Assembly (NCBI RefSeq): GCF_017916455.1
Contig: NZ_JAFMSY010000001.1
Span: 2,153,977-2,217,976, forward strand
DNA length: 64,000 nucleotides
Origin: Nocardioides xinjiangensis
GTDB lineage: Bacteria > Actinomycetota > Actinomycetes > Propionibacteriales > Nocardioidaceae
Direction: 5' to 3'
How positions within the stretch are numbered: position 1 is the first letter of the stretch; each line of letters begins with the position of its first letter. Below the pieces are notes generated by a model, which searched no databases, was not told where the DNA came from, and saw only the letters and a program-made list of their open reading frames with translations. The position numbers and the translations under genes were made by a program. Positions 49,873 through 59,778 of the stretch are shown piece by piece.

Positions 49873-51336
49873 GTGCCCGTCACCCGTCCGCACCACCCGT
49901 CACCGACCCGTCGGCGTACGACGTCGCGCTGGGTGGGTGCCGTCGTCCTGGTCGCCGGACTCGGGGCCGGGGGTGGCCACGGGGTGGCGTTCGCGGACGA
50001 GACCGTCCCCAGCGAGGCCGACGTCTCCGCCGCGCGCGAGAGCGTCGAGCAGAAGGGCCGCGACGTCGCCGCCGTCCAGGCCGACCTGATCCGGGCCGGC
50101 CTGGAGCTCGAGTCCGCCGGGGACCGCGCCGCGCGGGCCGCCGAGGCCTGGAACGGGGCTCGCTGGCGCGCTGCCGAGGCTCGCCGCGACGCCAGGGAGG
50201 CCGAGGCCGCTGCGGCCGCAGCACGTGAGGACGTGCAGCGCCAGCGCGACCTCTACGCCGCAACGGTCGTGCAGTCCTACGAGGACGGGAGCCAGGTGCA
50301 GGGCCTCTCGGCCATCGTCGAGGCCGACGGCGTCGAGGCGCTCATCGACCGCACTGTGACGATGGGCAACACCTCCGACGCGCTCGACCACCAGTACGAC
50401 TCTCTCATCGCCGCGTCGGCCGTCGCCGAGGTCACCGCCAGCACGGCTGAGCAGGCGTCCGAGCGTGCCGCCGCCGCGGCTGCGGAGGCCGAGGAGGCCC
50501 GGGACGCGGCCGCCGCCGCCGAGGCCGCCGCCGGCGTCCGGGCGGAGTCGATCGCGACGACGAGGGCCGACCTCATCGCCGAGCTCGCCGAGCTCGAGGG
50601 CATCAGCGTCCGGCTCGCGGAGCGCCGCCAGCGCGCGCTCGAGCAGGCCGCCGCCGAGGCCGCCGCTGCCGCGGCCCAGGCCGAGGCGGAGGCGCAGGCG
50701 CAGGCCGAGCTCGAGCAGCAGGCGTCCACGTCCACCCCGACTCCCACGCCGACTCCCACGCCGACCCAGACGCCCACGCCGACCCAGACGCCCACGCCCA
50801 CGCCGACTCCGAGCCCGACCGCCACGCCCACCCCCACCCAGACGCCCACCCCCACGCCCACCCCGACCCCGACAACGCCGCCCACCCCGACCCCGACAAC
50901 GCCGCCCACCACGACCCCGACAACGCCGCCCACCCCGCCGCCCACGCCCACCCCCACCCCGCCGGCCCCGGCGACCGGCGCGACCGCCGCGATCGCCTTC
51001 GCGACCTGGCAGCTGGGCAAGCCCTACAGGTGGGGCGCCGCCGGCCCGGACGCCTGGGACTGCTCGGGGCTCACGTCGGCCGCCTGGGCGAAGGGCGGCC
51101 GGTCGCTGCCGCACTACTCGGTGGCGCAGTACACCCAGTCCACCAAGCTCACCGCCGGCCAGCTGGCTCCGGGCGACCTGGTCTTCTGGGGGTCCTCCAG
51201 CAGCCCGAGCTCGATCTACCACGTCGCGCTCTACGTCGGCGACGGCCAGATCATCCACGCCCCCCGCACCGGCCGGCCGGTGACGCGGGAGTCGATGTAC
51301 TCCTGGCGCGCGCCGAACTTCTTCGCCCGGCCCTGA
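49873..51336 (+). CDS. Secreted NlpC/P60 (C40) peptidoglycan endopeptidase
   Basis: This 487-residue protein has a signal peptide (WVGAVVLVAGLGAGGGHGVAFA), a long Ala/Glu-rich coiled coil (about residues 35-280), a Thr-Pro repeat linker (about 285-365) and a C-terminal NlpC/P60 domain with WDCSGLTSAAW (catalytic Cys), YHVALYVGDG (His) and IIHAPRTG. It resembles RipA/Rpf-associated wall hydrolases that cut stem peptides at division, with the coiled coil as an autoinhibitory or docking part. GTG at 49873 lies 5 bases after AGGGGAG. Confidence 0.9.
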   Translation: MPVTRPHHPSPTRRRTTSRWVGAVVLVAGLGAGGGHGVAFADETVPSEADVSAARESVEQKGRDVAAVQADLIRAGLELESAGDRAARAAEAWNGARWRAAEARRDAREAEAAAAAAREDVQRQRDLYAATVVQSYEDGSQVQGLSAIVEADGVEALIDRTVTMGNTSDALDHQYDSLIAASAVAEVTASTAEQASERAAAAAAEAEEARDAAAAAEAAAGVRAESIATTRADLIAELAELEGISVRLAERRQRALEQAAAEAAAAAAQAEAEAQAQAELEQQASTSTPTPTPTPTPTQTPTPTQTPTPTPTPSPTATPTPTQTPTPTPTPTPTTPPTPTPTTPPTTTPTTPPTPPPTPTPTPPAPATGATAAIAFATWQLGKPYRWGAAGPDAWDCSGLTSAAWAKGGRSLPHYSVAQYTQSTKLTAGQLAPGDLVFWGSSSSPSSIYHVALYVGDGQIIHAPRTGRPVTRESMYSWRAPNFFARP

Positions 51337-51351
51337 CGACCAGGGCGCGGT

Positions 51352-52227
51352 CTACCGCACCTTGCGCGCGAACCGGTCGGCGAGCTCGCCGGGGTCCAGG
51401 TCCCCGTCGAGCACGAGCCGGGTCGGCCACGCCGAGGTGTCGATCCCCGAGAGCTCCTCGAAGAGGGCCAGGTCCTTGGCGTAGACCTCCGCGACGCGGG
51501 ACAGGTCGTCGGCGGTCGGTGCCGTGCCCGGCACCTGCTCAGCGCCGGCGTGCCAGTTCCGCAGCGGCGGCACCTGCTCGAAGCGCGGCAGGCCCAGGAA
51601 GTCGGTCGTGCGGTGCACGGTCCCCTCGAAGTCGCCCAGCATCGCGCGCAGCTCGAGCAGCAGCCACTGCTGCCGGTCGAAGAGCTCGAAACCCCGCTGG
51701 AGCTGCTCGCCGTAGAACCCGCGTGCGAGTCCCGTCATGTGCCGCCACCGCATGGTGCGTACGTCGTCGGGCACCGCGTCGGGCAGCGACGTGTGCGGCC
51801 ACTCGGTCAGGAAGTCGGGCCAGTCCGGCCACGCGAGGTTGCGCGAGCGCAGCATCACCCAGTGGGAGAACAGGCGCTCCAGCGGGTCGCGGAAGACCGC
51901 GATCAGCGGCATGTCGGGCTTGTAGGCCCGCATCCGCTCCAGCGCGCGCGGCCAGTACAGGTAGGTGGGCGACGCGTCGCCGAGCAGCCTGTGGACGGCC
52001 GCGCGCCGCGGCGCGGTGTAGTCGCGCTCGTAGTCCGGGGCCGACCAGTCGACGGTCTCGTCGTCGAAGTAGTGCCGCTCCTTGTCGGGCGCCTGGCACA
52101 CCAGCCGGTGCTGGTTCAGCGTCACCGCCAGCGTCGACGTGCCGCCCTTCTGCACGCCGACGACGGCGAAGTTGTAGGGCATGGTCCCCAGCGGACCGCC
52201 CGAGGAGGTGGCATCCGACACGTTCAT
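51352..52227 (-). CDS. PAPS-dependent sulfotransferase
   Basis: This 291-residue protein has the 5'-phosphosulfate loop FAVVGVQKGGTSTLAVTL near residue 20 and the 3'-phosphate motif IAVFRDPLERLFSHWVM. The remaining helices match bacterial sulfotransferases related to heparan-sulfate enzymes. It would transfer sulfate from PAPS to a hydroxyl or amino group, perhaps on a cell-surface glycan or lipid; the acceptor is unknown. TAGGTT 7 bases before its ATG suggests a leaderless mRNA. Confidence 0.87.
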   Translation of the reverse strand: MNVSDATSSGGPLGTMPYNFAVVGVQKGGTSTLAVTLNQHRLVCQAPDKERHYFDDETVDWSAPDYERDYTAPRRAAVHRLLGDASPTYLYWPRALERMRAYKPDMPLIAVFRDPLERLFSHWVMLRSRNLAWPDWPDFLTEWPHTSLPDAVPDDVRTMRWRHMTGLARGFYGEQLQRGFELFDRQQWLLLELRAMLGDFEGTVHRTTDFLGLPRFEQVPPLRNWHAGAEQVPGTAPTADDLSRVAEVYAKDLALFEELSGIDTSAWPTRLVLDGDLDPGELADRFARKVR

Positions 52228-52234
52228 CGCGGTG

Positions 52235-52256
52235 AACCTACCCCCACGGCTACGTT
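52235..52256. promoter_or_regulatory. Divergent pair of leaderless -10 boxes
   Basis: On the minus strand TAGGTT (52235-52240) precedes the sulfotransferase ATG by 7 bases. On the plus strand TACGTT (52251-52256) precedes the acyl-CoA oxidase-like ATG by 6. The two starts are only 35 bases apart, so the promoters overlap head to head and cannot be used freely at the same time. Confidence 0.45.
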
Positions 52257-52262
52257 GTCGGC

Positions 52263-54335
52263 ATGGCCACCGACCAGGTCCCGCCCATCGCGGACGAGAT
52301 CCCCACCGTGCAGCCCGAGTCGCCCGCCGTCGAGCGGGTCGAGGACGACGGCGTGCACGCCGACGACAGCGGCTACCGCCAGCCGTCCGTCGACGTCCCG
52401 GCCCTCCGGGCGCTGCTCGACGGCCGCCACCGCGAGGTGCGCGACCTCGTCCGCGCCAACCTCGCCGAGCACGCGCAGGTCCTCCTCGACCAGGAGCAGA
52501 TGACCACCGCCGACTTCCGCGAGCGGGTCAAGGACGTCGTGGTGCTCATGGCCCGGACCGGGCAGACCGGCATGGGGTTCCCCGAGGAGTACGGCGGCGG
52601 GGGCGACATCGGGGCCTCCATCGCCGCCTTCGAGACCCTCGCCTTCGGCGACCTGTCGGTGCTGGTCAAGGTGGGCGTCCAGTTCGGGTTGTTCGGTGGC
52701 GCGATCCTCCAGCTCGGCACGAGGTCGCACCACGACGCCTACCTCGCCGACCTCGTCAACGGCCGCACCATGGGCTGCTTCGCGATGACGGAGAGCGGCC
52801 ACGGCTCCAACGTGCAGGCCCTCGGCACGGTCGCCACGTACGACGTGGAGACGCAGGAGTTCGTCATCACGACCCCCGACGAGGCGAGCCGGAAGGACTA
52901 CATCGGCAACGCGGCGGCCCACGCCGAGCTCGCAGTGGTGTTCGCGCAGCTCGAGGTCGGCGGCGAGCGCCACGGGGTGCACGCCTTCGTCGTCCCGGTC
53001 CGCGACGGCGGGCGGGTCGTCGACGGCGTGCGGATCGAGGACTGCGGCCCCAAGATGGGCCTCAACGGCGTCGACAACGGCCGGATCTGGTTCGACGCGG
53101 TCCGGGTGCCGCGCACCGCGCTGCTCAACCAGTTCGCCGAGGTGACGCCGCAGGGCCGCTACCTCTCGCCGATCGACAACCCACACAAGCGCTTCTTCAC
53201 CATGCTCGGCACGCTCGTGCAGGGCCGCGTCTGCGTCGGCGGCGCCGGCATCAACGCCGCCAAGGTCGCGTTGACGATCGCGACGCGCTACGCCGAGCGG
53301 CGCCGGCAGTTCGAGGCGACCTCGCCCGACGAGGAGCAGGTGCTCCTCGACTACGGCATGCACCAGCGACGGCTGCTGCCGCTGCTCGCCCGGACGTACG
53401 CCCTCCACTTCGCGCAGGACGTGGTGTCCGGGCAGCTGCACGAGGTGTTCTCCGGACCCGGACCGACCGAGCCCGGCAGCGACGAGCACGCCCGGCGGGT
53501 GCTGGAGTCCCGCGCCGCCGGCACCAAGGCGCTGGGGACGTGGCACGCCACCCGCACCATCCAGGAGTGCCGCGAGGCCTGCGGCGGTGCGGGCTACCTG
53601 AGCGAGAACCGGTTCGCGGCCCTGAAGGCCGACACCGACGTCTTCACCACCTTCGAGGGTGACAACCACGTCCTGCTCCAGCTCGTCGCCAAGGGGCTGC
53701 TGACCGACTACGCGGGCGAGTTCGAGGACATGGACCAGCTCGGCATGGCCCGCTTCGTCGCGGGCCTCGCGGTCGAGACCGTCGTCGAGCGCACCGCGGT
53801 GCACAAGCTCGTCCAGTCGGTCCGCGACCTCCTCCCCAGCGGCGACACCTGGGACCAGGAGGCGGGGCTGCTCGACCCCAACTACCAGCTCGCGATGCTG
53901 CGCTTCCGCGAGGAGCACATGATCGGCAGCGTCGCCCGGCGGCTCAAGCGCGGCATCGACCAGGGGATGAACCCCGGTGCGGTCTTCTCGCGCGTGCAGG
54001 ACCACGTCATCGCCGCCGCCCGCGCCCACACCGAGCGGCTCGTGCTGGAGGCGTTCGTGGCCAAGGTCGCCGAGCTGCCCGACGGAGACCTCAAGGTCAC
54101 GCTCAACCTCCTCTGCGACCTCCACGCCCTCACCACCATCGAGGCCGACCGCGCCTGGTTCATGGAGCACGGCCGCCTCTCCAGCGCGCGCTCGAAGGCC
54201 ATCAGCCGCGAGGTCAACGCGCTGTGCCGCAAGATCCGTCCCCTGGCGGTCGACCTCGTGGACGCGTTCGGCGTGCCGGAGGAGATGCTGCGCAGCCCGG
54301 AGCTCCTGTCGTGGCCGGTCGGGTCGGACGGCTGA
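52263..54335 (+). CDS. Acyl-CoA dehydrogenase/oxidase-like flavoenzyme
   Basis: This 690-residue enzyme is far longer than standard acyl-CoA dehydrogenases (about 380) and matches the acyl-CoA oxidase architecture. FAD contacts appear in CFAMTESGHGSNVQALGTVATYD, the C-terminal helical domain holds CREACGGAGYLSENRFAALKADTDVFTTFEGDN (Glu as catalytic base), and a second helical bundle follows. It introduces the 2,3-double bond in acyl-CoA, passing electrons to oxygen or another acceptor. TACGTT precedes the ATG. Confidence 0.87.
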   Translation: MATDQVPPIADEIPTVQPESPAVERVEDDGVHADDSGYRQPSVDVPALRALLDGRHREVRDLVRANLAEHAQVLLDQEQMTTADFRERVKDVVVLMARTGQTGMGFPEEYGGGGDIGASIAAFETLAFGDLSVLVKVGVQFGLFGGAILQLGTRSHHDAYLADLVNGRTMGCFAMTESGHGSNVQALGTVATYDVETQEFVITTPDEASRKDYIGNAAAHAELAVVFAQLEVGGERHGVHAFVVPVRDGGRVVDGVRIEDCGPKMGLNGVDNGRIWFDAVRVPRTALLNQFAEVTPQGRYLSPIDNPHKRFFTMLGTLVQGRVCVGGAGINAAKVALTIATRYAERRRQFEATSPDEEQVLLDYGMHQRRLLPLLARTYALHFAQDVVSGQLHEVFSGPGPTEPGSDEHARRVLESRAAGTKALGTWHATRTIQECREACGGAGYLSENRFAALKADTDVFTTFEGDNHVLLQLVAKGLLTDYAGEFEDMDQLGMARFVAGLAVETVVERTAVHKLVQSVRDLLPSGDTWDQEAGLLDPNYQLAMLRFREEHMIGSVARRLKRGIDQGMNPGAVFSRVQDHVIAAARAHTERLVLEAFVAKVAELPDGDLKVTLNLLCDLHALTTIEADRAWFMEHGRLSSARSKAISREVNALCRKIRPLAVDLVDAFGVPEEMLRSPELLSWPVGSDG

Positions 54336-54419
54336 GATGGGCGTCCCCGGCCGCGGCGACGGCCTGTCGCCGCTGCACGGAGCGCTGAGCTGCTGCCGAG
54401 GCACGAAGCGGGCCCGGCC

Positions 54420-54995
54420 ATGACCTTCGGCGGCCTGCCGACCCGTTGGGAGCCGCCCGGCGCGAGCCGTGGCGTGGCGCTCGTCGCCCCCGGCCGGGCG
54501 TACTCACCGAGCGCGCCCCTGCTCGAGTTCGCGCGCCGCGCGCTGCTGCAGCACGGGTTCATCGTCCAGCAGCTGTGGTGGGACTCCACCACCCGCGGCG
54601 AGGAGGACCCCGGAACGTGGGTACGCCGGCACGTGGCCGCCGCGCACGCCGCCGAGGGCGCCGACCGCGTGCTCGTCGTCGCCAAGTCGCTCGGCACCCG
54701 CGCCGCGGCGTACGCCGCCGAGCACGGGCTCGACGGCGTCTGGCTCACCCCGCTGCTCGTCGAGCCGGTCGTCGCCGACGCGATCGGCGCCCATCCGGGC
54801 CGGCAGCTCCTCGTCGGCGGGCTGGCCGACGAGCTGTGGGACCCCGGCGTGGCCCGAGCGCTGGCCCGCGGCGGCTGCGAGGTCCTCGAGGTGCCCGATG
54901 CCGACCACTCGATGGGCACGTCGGACGCGGTCCGCACCGTCGAGATCCACGTGGAGGTCGCCCGGGCCGTGGACGCCTTCCTGGCACGGGCCTGA
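54420..54995 (+). CDS. Small alpha/beta-hydrolase-fold protein
   Basis: This 191-residue protein contains VALVAPGRAYSPSAPLLEFARRALLQ, VLVVAKSLGTRAAAYAAEHG (nucleophile-elbow-like KSLG) and EVPDADHSMGTSDA (Asp/His). The pattern is that of short dienelactone-hydrolase/KANL3-like hydrolases. The catalytic Ser is plausible within AKSLG; substrate unknown. It follows the acyl-CoA enzyme after 84 bases on the same strand and converges on ppa. Confidence 0.72.
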   Translation: MTFGGLPTRWEPPGASRGVALVAPGRAYSPSAPLLEFARRALLQHGFIVQQLWWDSTTRGEEDPGTWVRRHVAAAHAAEGADRVLVVAKSLGTRAAAYAAEHGLDGVWLTPLLVEPVVADAIGAHPGRQLLVGGLADELWDPGVARALARGGCEVLEVPDADHSMGTSDAVRTVEIHVEVARAVDAFLARA

Positions 54996-55085
54996 CCCCT
55001 CGGCGCCCAGGGGGGCCGGGGCCGGGTCGGGGGGGTGGGGGTCAGGCCGCGAGCACGAGCCTGCCCACCGGGCCGGCCTGGGGGC

Positions 55086-55625
55086 TCAGGCGTCCTCGCC
55101 GAGGCTGTCGTCGGCCATGTTGTCGAGGTCGTTGCCGTGGCCCTCGGTCTCGAACCGCTCGAACGAGGCTCGGACCTCCGCCTCGGCCTCCGTGCGGCCG
55201 ACCCAGTCGGCGCCCTCGACGGACTTGCCCGGCTCGAGGTCCTTGTAGACCTCGAAGAAGTGCTGGATCTCCAAGCGGTCGTACTTGGAGACGTGGTTGA
55301 TGTCGCGCAGGTGCTCCAGGCGCGGGTCGTGGCTCGGGACGCAGAGCACCTTGTCGTCGCCGCCGGCCTCGTCGGTCATCCGGAACATGCCGATCGCGCG
55401 GCACTCGATGATGCACCCGGGGAAGGTCGGCTGCTGGAGGATCACGAGGGCGTCGAGCGGGTCGCCGTCCTGGCCGAGGGTGTTCTCGATGAAGCCGTAG
55501 TCGGCGGGATAGGCCGTCGAGGTGAAGAGCATGCGGTCCAGCCGGATGCGTCCGGTCTCGTGGTCGACCTCGTACTTGTTGCGCTCACCCTTGGGGATCT
55601 CCACCACCACGTCGAACGTCAGCAC
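55086..55625 (-). CDS. ppa: Inorganic pyrophosphatase
   Basis: This 179-residue family I pyrophosphatase shows [40 protein letters not shown] (metal-binding Asp residues) and [16 protein letters not shown]. It hydrolyses pyrophosphate from biosynthetic reactions in the cytosol. The GTG at 55625 with GGAGG 5 bases upstream fixes the start. A last acidic stretch ([12 protein letters not shown]) extends slightly beyond the usual end. Divergent from dacB, as is common in actinobacteria. Confidence 0.95.
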   Translation of the reverse strand: MLTFDVVVEIPKGERNKYEVDHETGRIRLDRMLFTSTAYPADYGFIENTLGQDGDPLDALVILQQPTFPGCIIECRAIGMFRMTDEAGGDDKVLCVPSHDPRLEHLRDINHVSKYDRLEIQHFFEVYKDLEPGKSVEGADWVGRTEAEAEVRASFERFETEGHGNDLDNMADDSLGEDA

Positions 55626-55724
55626 GTCTTCCTCCACTCTCCGGCACGTCGTCGGGCCGCTCGCCGCGACCGGGCGGCAGCCCGACGCGTTGTCCTCGGG
55701 GCAGTCTCGCGCACAATGGCCCCG

Positions 55725-57206
55725 ATGCGCGAAGCGAAGAGGCCCGAACGGCGGCGACGTGACGTACGCCACCCCGTGACGGTGTGGCTGCCGACGGTGC
55801 TGGTCCTGGCGCTGTTGGCCACGGGGGTCGGCGCCCACCGGTTCGAGTGGGGACAGCGCTACCTGCCGTGGCTCGCCGCGGACCCGGTGACCGAGCCGGA
55901 GCAGGTGCTCCCGCCGGCGGGCCTCGAGCTGCCCGCGTGGTCCCCGCCCGTCGCCACCGCGCACCCGATCGACGCGTCGGCCCCGATCGTGCCGGCGCGG
56001 GTGGCGGCCGCGGTCTCCGACGAGCTCGCGGACCCCGACCTCGGCCGCCACGTCGTCGGCGCCGTCTCCTCGCTGGCGCCGGGACCACCGGTGTGGACCT
56101 CCGGCGACGGGCGCTACCTGCCGGCCTCGACGACCAAGCTGCTCACCCTCGGCGCGGCGCTCGAGGTCCTGGGCCCCGACCACACCTTCACCACGAGGGT
56201 CGTGCGCGGCGCCTCGCCGCGCGAGGTCGTCCTCGTCGGCGGGGGCGACCCGCTCCTGGCGAGCGAGCCGGTGACCCTCGCGGAGGCGGGCTCGGCGTAC
56301 CCGCCGCGCGCGGACGTGACGACGCTGGCGCTGGCCGTGGCCGACGCCCTCGGCGGTCGCGGCCGGGTGGAGGTCCGCTTCGACGACAGCCTCTTCAGCG
56401 GCCCGACCGACAACCCGGCCTGGCGTCGTGACTACGTCCCCGACGACATCGTCAGCCCGATCACCTCGCTCATGGTCGACGGCGGGCGCGAGGCCGACGG
56501 GCAGTCCCGCTCGGACGACCCGTCACTGGCCGCGGCCCGGGTCCTCGCCGACGGCCTGCGGTCCGCGGGACTCCGGGTCGTCGGCGCGCCCCGGCGCGTC
56601 GCGGCCCCTCCCGGGGCCGAGCAGCTCGCCGCCGTCGAGAGCGCCCCGCTCTCGCAGGTCGCCGAACGCATCATCGACGTCAGCGACAACGAGGGCGCGG
56701 AGGTCGTCGCCCACCACGTCGGCATCGCCACGTCGGGCACAGGGTCCTTCGAGGCGGGCGCCGCGGGCGTGACCGGGACGCTCCGGGCGATGGGCATCGA
56801 CGTCGCTCGCGACCGGGTCCGCGACGGCTCCGGGCTCTCGCGGCGCAACCGGGTCTCGACCGCGACCCTCCTCGGACTCGTCCAGCGTGCGGCCGGCCCG
56901 GACGGCGAGCGGCTGCGCAGCCTGGTCACCGGGCTCCCCGTCGCCGGCTTCACGGGGTCGCTGACCTACCGGTTCGCCGAGGCGCCTGCCGTGGCACGCG
57001 GCCTGGTCCGGGCCAAGACCGGCACGCTCACCGGGGTGCACGCGCTGGCCGGGATCGCGGTCGGCCGCGACGGAGCGCCGATGGCGTTCGTGCTCGCCGC
57101 CGACCGGGTCGCCCCCGAGGACGGCCTCGACGCCCAGGAGGCGCTGGACCGCGCCGCCTCCGCCCTGGCTGCCTGCCGCTGCTCGACGACTGCGCCGGCC
57201 GGCTAG
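55725..57206 (+). CDS. dacB: D-alanyl-D-alanine carboxypeptidase/endopeptidase (PBP4)
   Basis: This 493-residue S13 peptidase has an N-terminal membrane anchor ([18 protein letters not shown]), SxxK motif [10 protein letters not shown] near residue 135, SDN motif VSDNEGAEV and KTG motif [14 protein letters not shown] near residue 435. It trims or cuts peptidoglycan peptides outside the membrane. I chose ATG 55725 because CACAAT lies 7 bases upstream as a leaderless -10; an ATG at 55716 lies within that hexamer. First gene of the housekeeping block. Confidence 0.9.
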   Translation: MREAKRPERRRRDVRHPVTVWLPTVLVLALLATGVGAHRFEWGQRYLPWLAADPVTEPEQVLPPAGLELPAWSPPVATAHPIDASAPIVPARVAAAVSDELADPDLGRHVVGAVSSLAPGPPVWTSGDGRYLPASTTKLLTLGAALEVLGPDHTFTTRVVRGASPREVVLVGGGDPLLASEPVTLAEAGSAYPPRADVTTLALAVADALGGRGRVEVRFDDSLFSGPTDNPAWRRDYVPDDIVSPITSLMVDGGREADGQSRSDDPSLAAARVLADGLRSAGLRVVGAPRRVAAPPGAEQLAAVESAPLSQVAERIIDVSDNEGAEVVAHHVGIATSGTGSFEAGAAGVTGTLRAMGIDVARDRVRDGSGLSRRNRVSTATLLGLVQRAAGPDGERLRSLVTGLPVAGFTGSLTYRFAEAPAVARGLVRAKTGTLTGVHALAGIAVGRDGAPMAFVLAADRVAPEDGLDAQEALDRAASALAACRCSTTAPAG

Positions 57207-57286
57207 GGCCTGCATCCCGCCGCGCAGCCGCGCGCTCGCGCGACGTCCCCCTGCCGCGGCCAGGAAGGCGATTCCTCGCCCCCGGC

Positions 57287-57292
57287 TAGGGT
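57287..57292 (+). promoter_or_regulatory. Candidate -10 box of the DUF2342-tilS unit
   Basis: TAGGGT lies 6 bases before the ATG at 57299, another leaderless layout. Confidence 0.4.
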
Positions 57293-57298
57293 CGGGAC

Positions 57299-58315
57299 AT
57301 GGACCTCGTCGACTGGGACTTCGCCGTCACCGTGGGATCCCGCATCGCCGGGCCGGGACCCGACGTGTCGGCCGACGAGGCGGCCGCCGCCGTGCTCGAG
57401 CTGCGCGAGGGTGCGGCCCGCTCCACCCCGCTCGTGCGGGACTTCACCGGGCTGCAGGCGGAGGCCGGGACCGCGCCGGTGCTCGTCGTCGACCGCCGGG
57501 GCTGGCTGCGCGCGAACGCCGACGGCTTCGCCAGGATCCTCACCCCGGTCGTCGACCGGCTCGTCGAGAAGAGGGGGGCGCCCTCGGCCCTCGCCGGTGT
57601 CGTCGGCACCAGGGTGACGGGCGCCGAGGTGGGCCTGCTGCTCGGCTTCCTCAGCAGCAAGGTGCTCGGCCAGTTCGACCCGTTCCACGAGCCGCACGGC
57701 CGGCTCCTGCTCGTGGCGCCCAACATCGTCCACGTCGAGCGCGAGATCGGAGCCGACCCGACGGACTTCCGGCTGTGGGTGTGCCTCCACGAGGAGACCC
57801 ACCGCGTCCAGTTCACCGCCAACCCGTGGCTCGGGCAGCACCTGATGAGCCAGATGCACGCGGTCGCCGACACCATCGAGCCCAGCGCCCTCCTCGACGG
57901 GCTGCGGCGCGGTGCCGAGGCGATCCGCGGCGGCGACGGCAGCATCATCGACCTCGTCTCCTCTCCGGAGCAGAAGGAGATCCTCGACCGGGTCACCGGC
58001 GTGATGTCGCTGCTGGAGGGACACGCCGACGTGGTGATGGACGGCGTCGGACCCACCGTCATCCCGTCGGTCGCGGAGATCCGCCAGAAGTTCAACCAGC
58101 GACGCAAGGGCGCGGGTTCGATCGACAGGCTCCTGCGCCGGCTGCTCGGCCTCGACGCCAAGATGGCGCAGTACCGTGACGGCGCGGTGTTCGTGCGCCA
58201 CGTGGTCGACAAGGTCGGCATGGCCGACTTCAACGCCGTGTGGACGGGGCCGGAGACCCTGCCGTCGAAGGCCGAGATCGCCGACCCCGACGCCTGGGTC
58301 GCCCGCGTGCTGTGA
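57299..58315 (+). CDS. Zinc-dependent metalloprotease-like protein (DUF2342)
   Basis: This 338-residue protein has LWVCLHEETHRVQFTANPWL, with HEETH as the zinc-binding HExxH motif near residue 165, and VMSLLEGHADVVMDGVG as the likely third ligand region. It belongs to the actinobacterial DUF2342 family, often annotated as coenzyme F420 biosynthesis-associated; activity is unproven. Its stop overlaps the tilS GTG (GTGA), an arrangement often seen in this phylum. Confidence 0.88.
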   Translation: MDLVDWDFAVTVGSRIAGPGPDVSADEAAAAVLELREGAARSTPLVRDFTGLQAEAGTAPVLVVDRRGWLRANADGFARILTPVVDRLVEKRGAPSALAGVVGTRVTGAEVGLLLGFLSSKVLGQFDPFHEPHGRLLLVAPNIVHVEREIGADPTDFRLWVCLHEETHRVQFTANPWLGQHLMSQMHAVADTIEPSALLDGLRRGAEAIRGGDGSIIDLVSSPEQKEILDRVTGVMSLLEGHADVVMDGVGPTVIPSVAEIRQKFNQRRKGAGSIDRLLRRLLGLDAKMAQYRDGAVFVRHVVDKVGMADFNAVWTGPETLPSKAEIADPDAWVARVL

Positions 58316-59286
58316 CCCTGCACCCCTCGGTCGCCGCCGTCCGCGTGCCGGTCCGGGCGGCGCTGTCCGAGGTGTCGCCCGGCGACACCGTCGCGGTCGC
58401 CTGCAGCGGGGGCGCCGACTCCCTGGCCCTCGCGTCGGCCGCGGTCTTCGAGGGACACAAGCTCGGTCTGCACGTCGTCGGCGTGACCGTCGACCACGGC
58501 CTGCAGCCCGGCTCCGCCGCGCAGGCCGACCGCGTCGTCTCCCAGCTCGCAGCGATGGGGGTGGACGAGACCCTCACCGCGCGCGTCGACGTGGGGACGG
58601 CGGCGGGGCTCGGTCCGGAGGCCGCCGCCCGCGAGGCGAGGTACGCCGTCCTGGAGCAGGTCGCCGCACACCTCTCGGCGCGGGCGGTGCTGCTGGGGCA
58701 CACCCTCGACGACCAGGCCGAGACGGTGCTGCTCGGCCTCACCCGCGGGTCGGGAGGCCGGTCGCTGCAGGGCATGCGACCCGCGTTCGACGTCTTCGTG
58801 CGCCCGCTGCTGGGGGTGCGCCGCGTCGACACCGTGACGGCCTGCCAGGTCGAGGGCCTCGCGACCTGGGACGACCCGCACAACCACGATCCCGGCTTCA
58901 CGCGCGTCCGCGTCCGCGACCACGTGCTGCCCGTCCTCGAGGCGGAGCTCGGCCCCGGGATCGCGGAGGCGCTGGCCCGCACGGCCGACCAGCTGCGCGA
59001 GGACACCGTCCTGCTCGACGAGCTCGCCGCGGCGGCGTACGACCGCGCCGCCCGGGACGGAGGGCTCGACGTCGCCGCACTGGCCGCCGAGGCGCCGGCG
59101 CTGCGGCACCGCGTCGTGCACCGCGCGGCGCTCGCGGCGGGTGTGCCGCCGTCGGAGCTCACCCGCGACCACGTGCTCGCGGTCGACGCGCTGCTGACGG
59201 ACTGGCGCGGCCAGAAGTGGATCGACCTCCCCGGCCACCGGCGCGCCCTGCGGCGCAGCGGCCTGCTGGTGCTCGAGGCTCGGTGA
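58312..59286 (+). CDS. tilS: tRNA(Ile)-lysidine synthetase
   Basis: This 324-residue enzyme has the ATP-pyrophosphatase P-loop VACSGGADSLALAS, GVTVDHGLQPGS, LLGHTLDDQAETVLLGLTRGSG and a C-terminal helical tRNA-recognition region. It attaches lysine to C34 of the CAU-anticodon isoleucine tRNA, an essential step that changes AUG to AUA decoding. It lacks the long C-terminal domain of E. coli TilS, as usual in actinobacteria. GTG at 58312 is coupled to the upstream stop. Confidence 0.93.
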   Translation: MTLHPSVAAVRVPVRAALSEVSPGDTVAVACSGGADSLALASAAVFEGHKLGLHVVGVTVDHGLQPGSAAQADRVVSQLAAMGVDETLTARVDVGTAAGLGPEAAAREARYAVLEQVAAHLSARAVLLGHTLDDQAETVLLGLTRGSGGRSLQGMRPAFDVFVRPLLGVRRVDTVTACQVEGLATWDDPHNHDPGFTRVRVRDHVLPVLEAELGPGIAEALARTADQLREDTVLLDELAAAAYDRAARDGGLDVAALAAEAPALRHRVVHRAALAAGVPPSELTRDHVLAVDALLTDWRGQKWIDLPGHRRALRRSGLLVLEAR

Positions 59287-59385
59287 CGCGCTCGTTGGGG
59301 CACGCCCCCGTCCCGTAGGGTGCGCAGGGCCACGTACGTCGGGTCGTCGCACCCGGCCTCGGGTGCTCCAGAGCGGAGGAACGTC

Positions 59386-59751
59386 ATGGACCGCGTCCTG
59401 GTCGTGGAGGACGACGACGACATCCGCGACCTCATCGTCCTCGCGCTGACCGGACGCGGGCTGCAGGTGCACGACTTCGCGGACCCGGTGGCGGCGCTGG
59501 AGTTCGCCTCCACGGCCACCTGCGACGCCGCGGTGCTCGACTGGAGCATGCCCCGCATGCACGGCGGCGAGCTCTGCGCCCGGCTGCGCGAGCTGCCGCA
59601 CCTGCGCGACGCACCCGTCGTCATCGTCACCGCGCACGCCGACGCCGAGACGCGCGACCGGGCCACCGCCGCGGGCGCGACCCGCTTCGTCACCAAGCCG
59701 TTCTCGTTGAAGCAGCTCGCCGAGGTGGTCGTCGACCTGCTGGCGGGGTGA
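59386..59751 (+). CDS. Single-domain response regulator
   Basis: This 121-residue CheY-like receiver has [15 protein letters not shown], phospho-acceptor Asp in [22 protein letters not shown] and [11 protein letters not shown] with the conserved Lys. There is no output domain and no kinase nearby. It lies between tilS and hpt, which are normally adjacent. GGAGGA 5 bases before the ATG at 59386 supports the start. It may act on another regulator or as a phosphorelay intermediate. Confidence 0.87.
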   Translation: MDRVLVVEDDDDIRDLIVLALTGRGLQVHDFADPVAALEFASTATCDAAVLDWSMPRMHGGELCARLRELPHLRDAPVVIVTAHADAETRDRATAAGATRFVTKPFSLKQLAEVVVDLLAG

Positions 59752-59772
59752 GGACCGCGCCGGCGCACGCCC

Positions 59773-59778
59773 TAGGCT
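59773..59778 (+). promoter_or_regulatory. Candidate -10 box of hpt
   Basis: TAGGCT lies 7 bases before the hpt ATG at 59786, suggesting an own leaderless promoter. Confidence 0.4.

Noticed and set aside
54991-55046. Inverted repeat CCTGACCCC...GGGGTCAGG between the small hydrolase and ppa
   Set aside because: The arms match over 9 bases, but the loop of 38 G/C-rich bases makes it a weak terminator candidate, so it was not listed.
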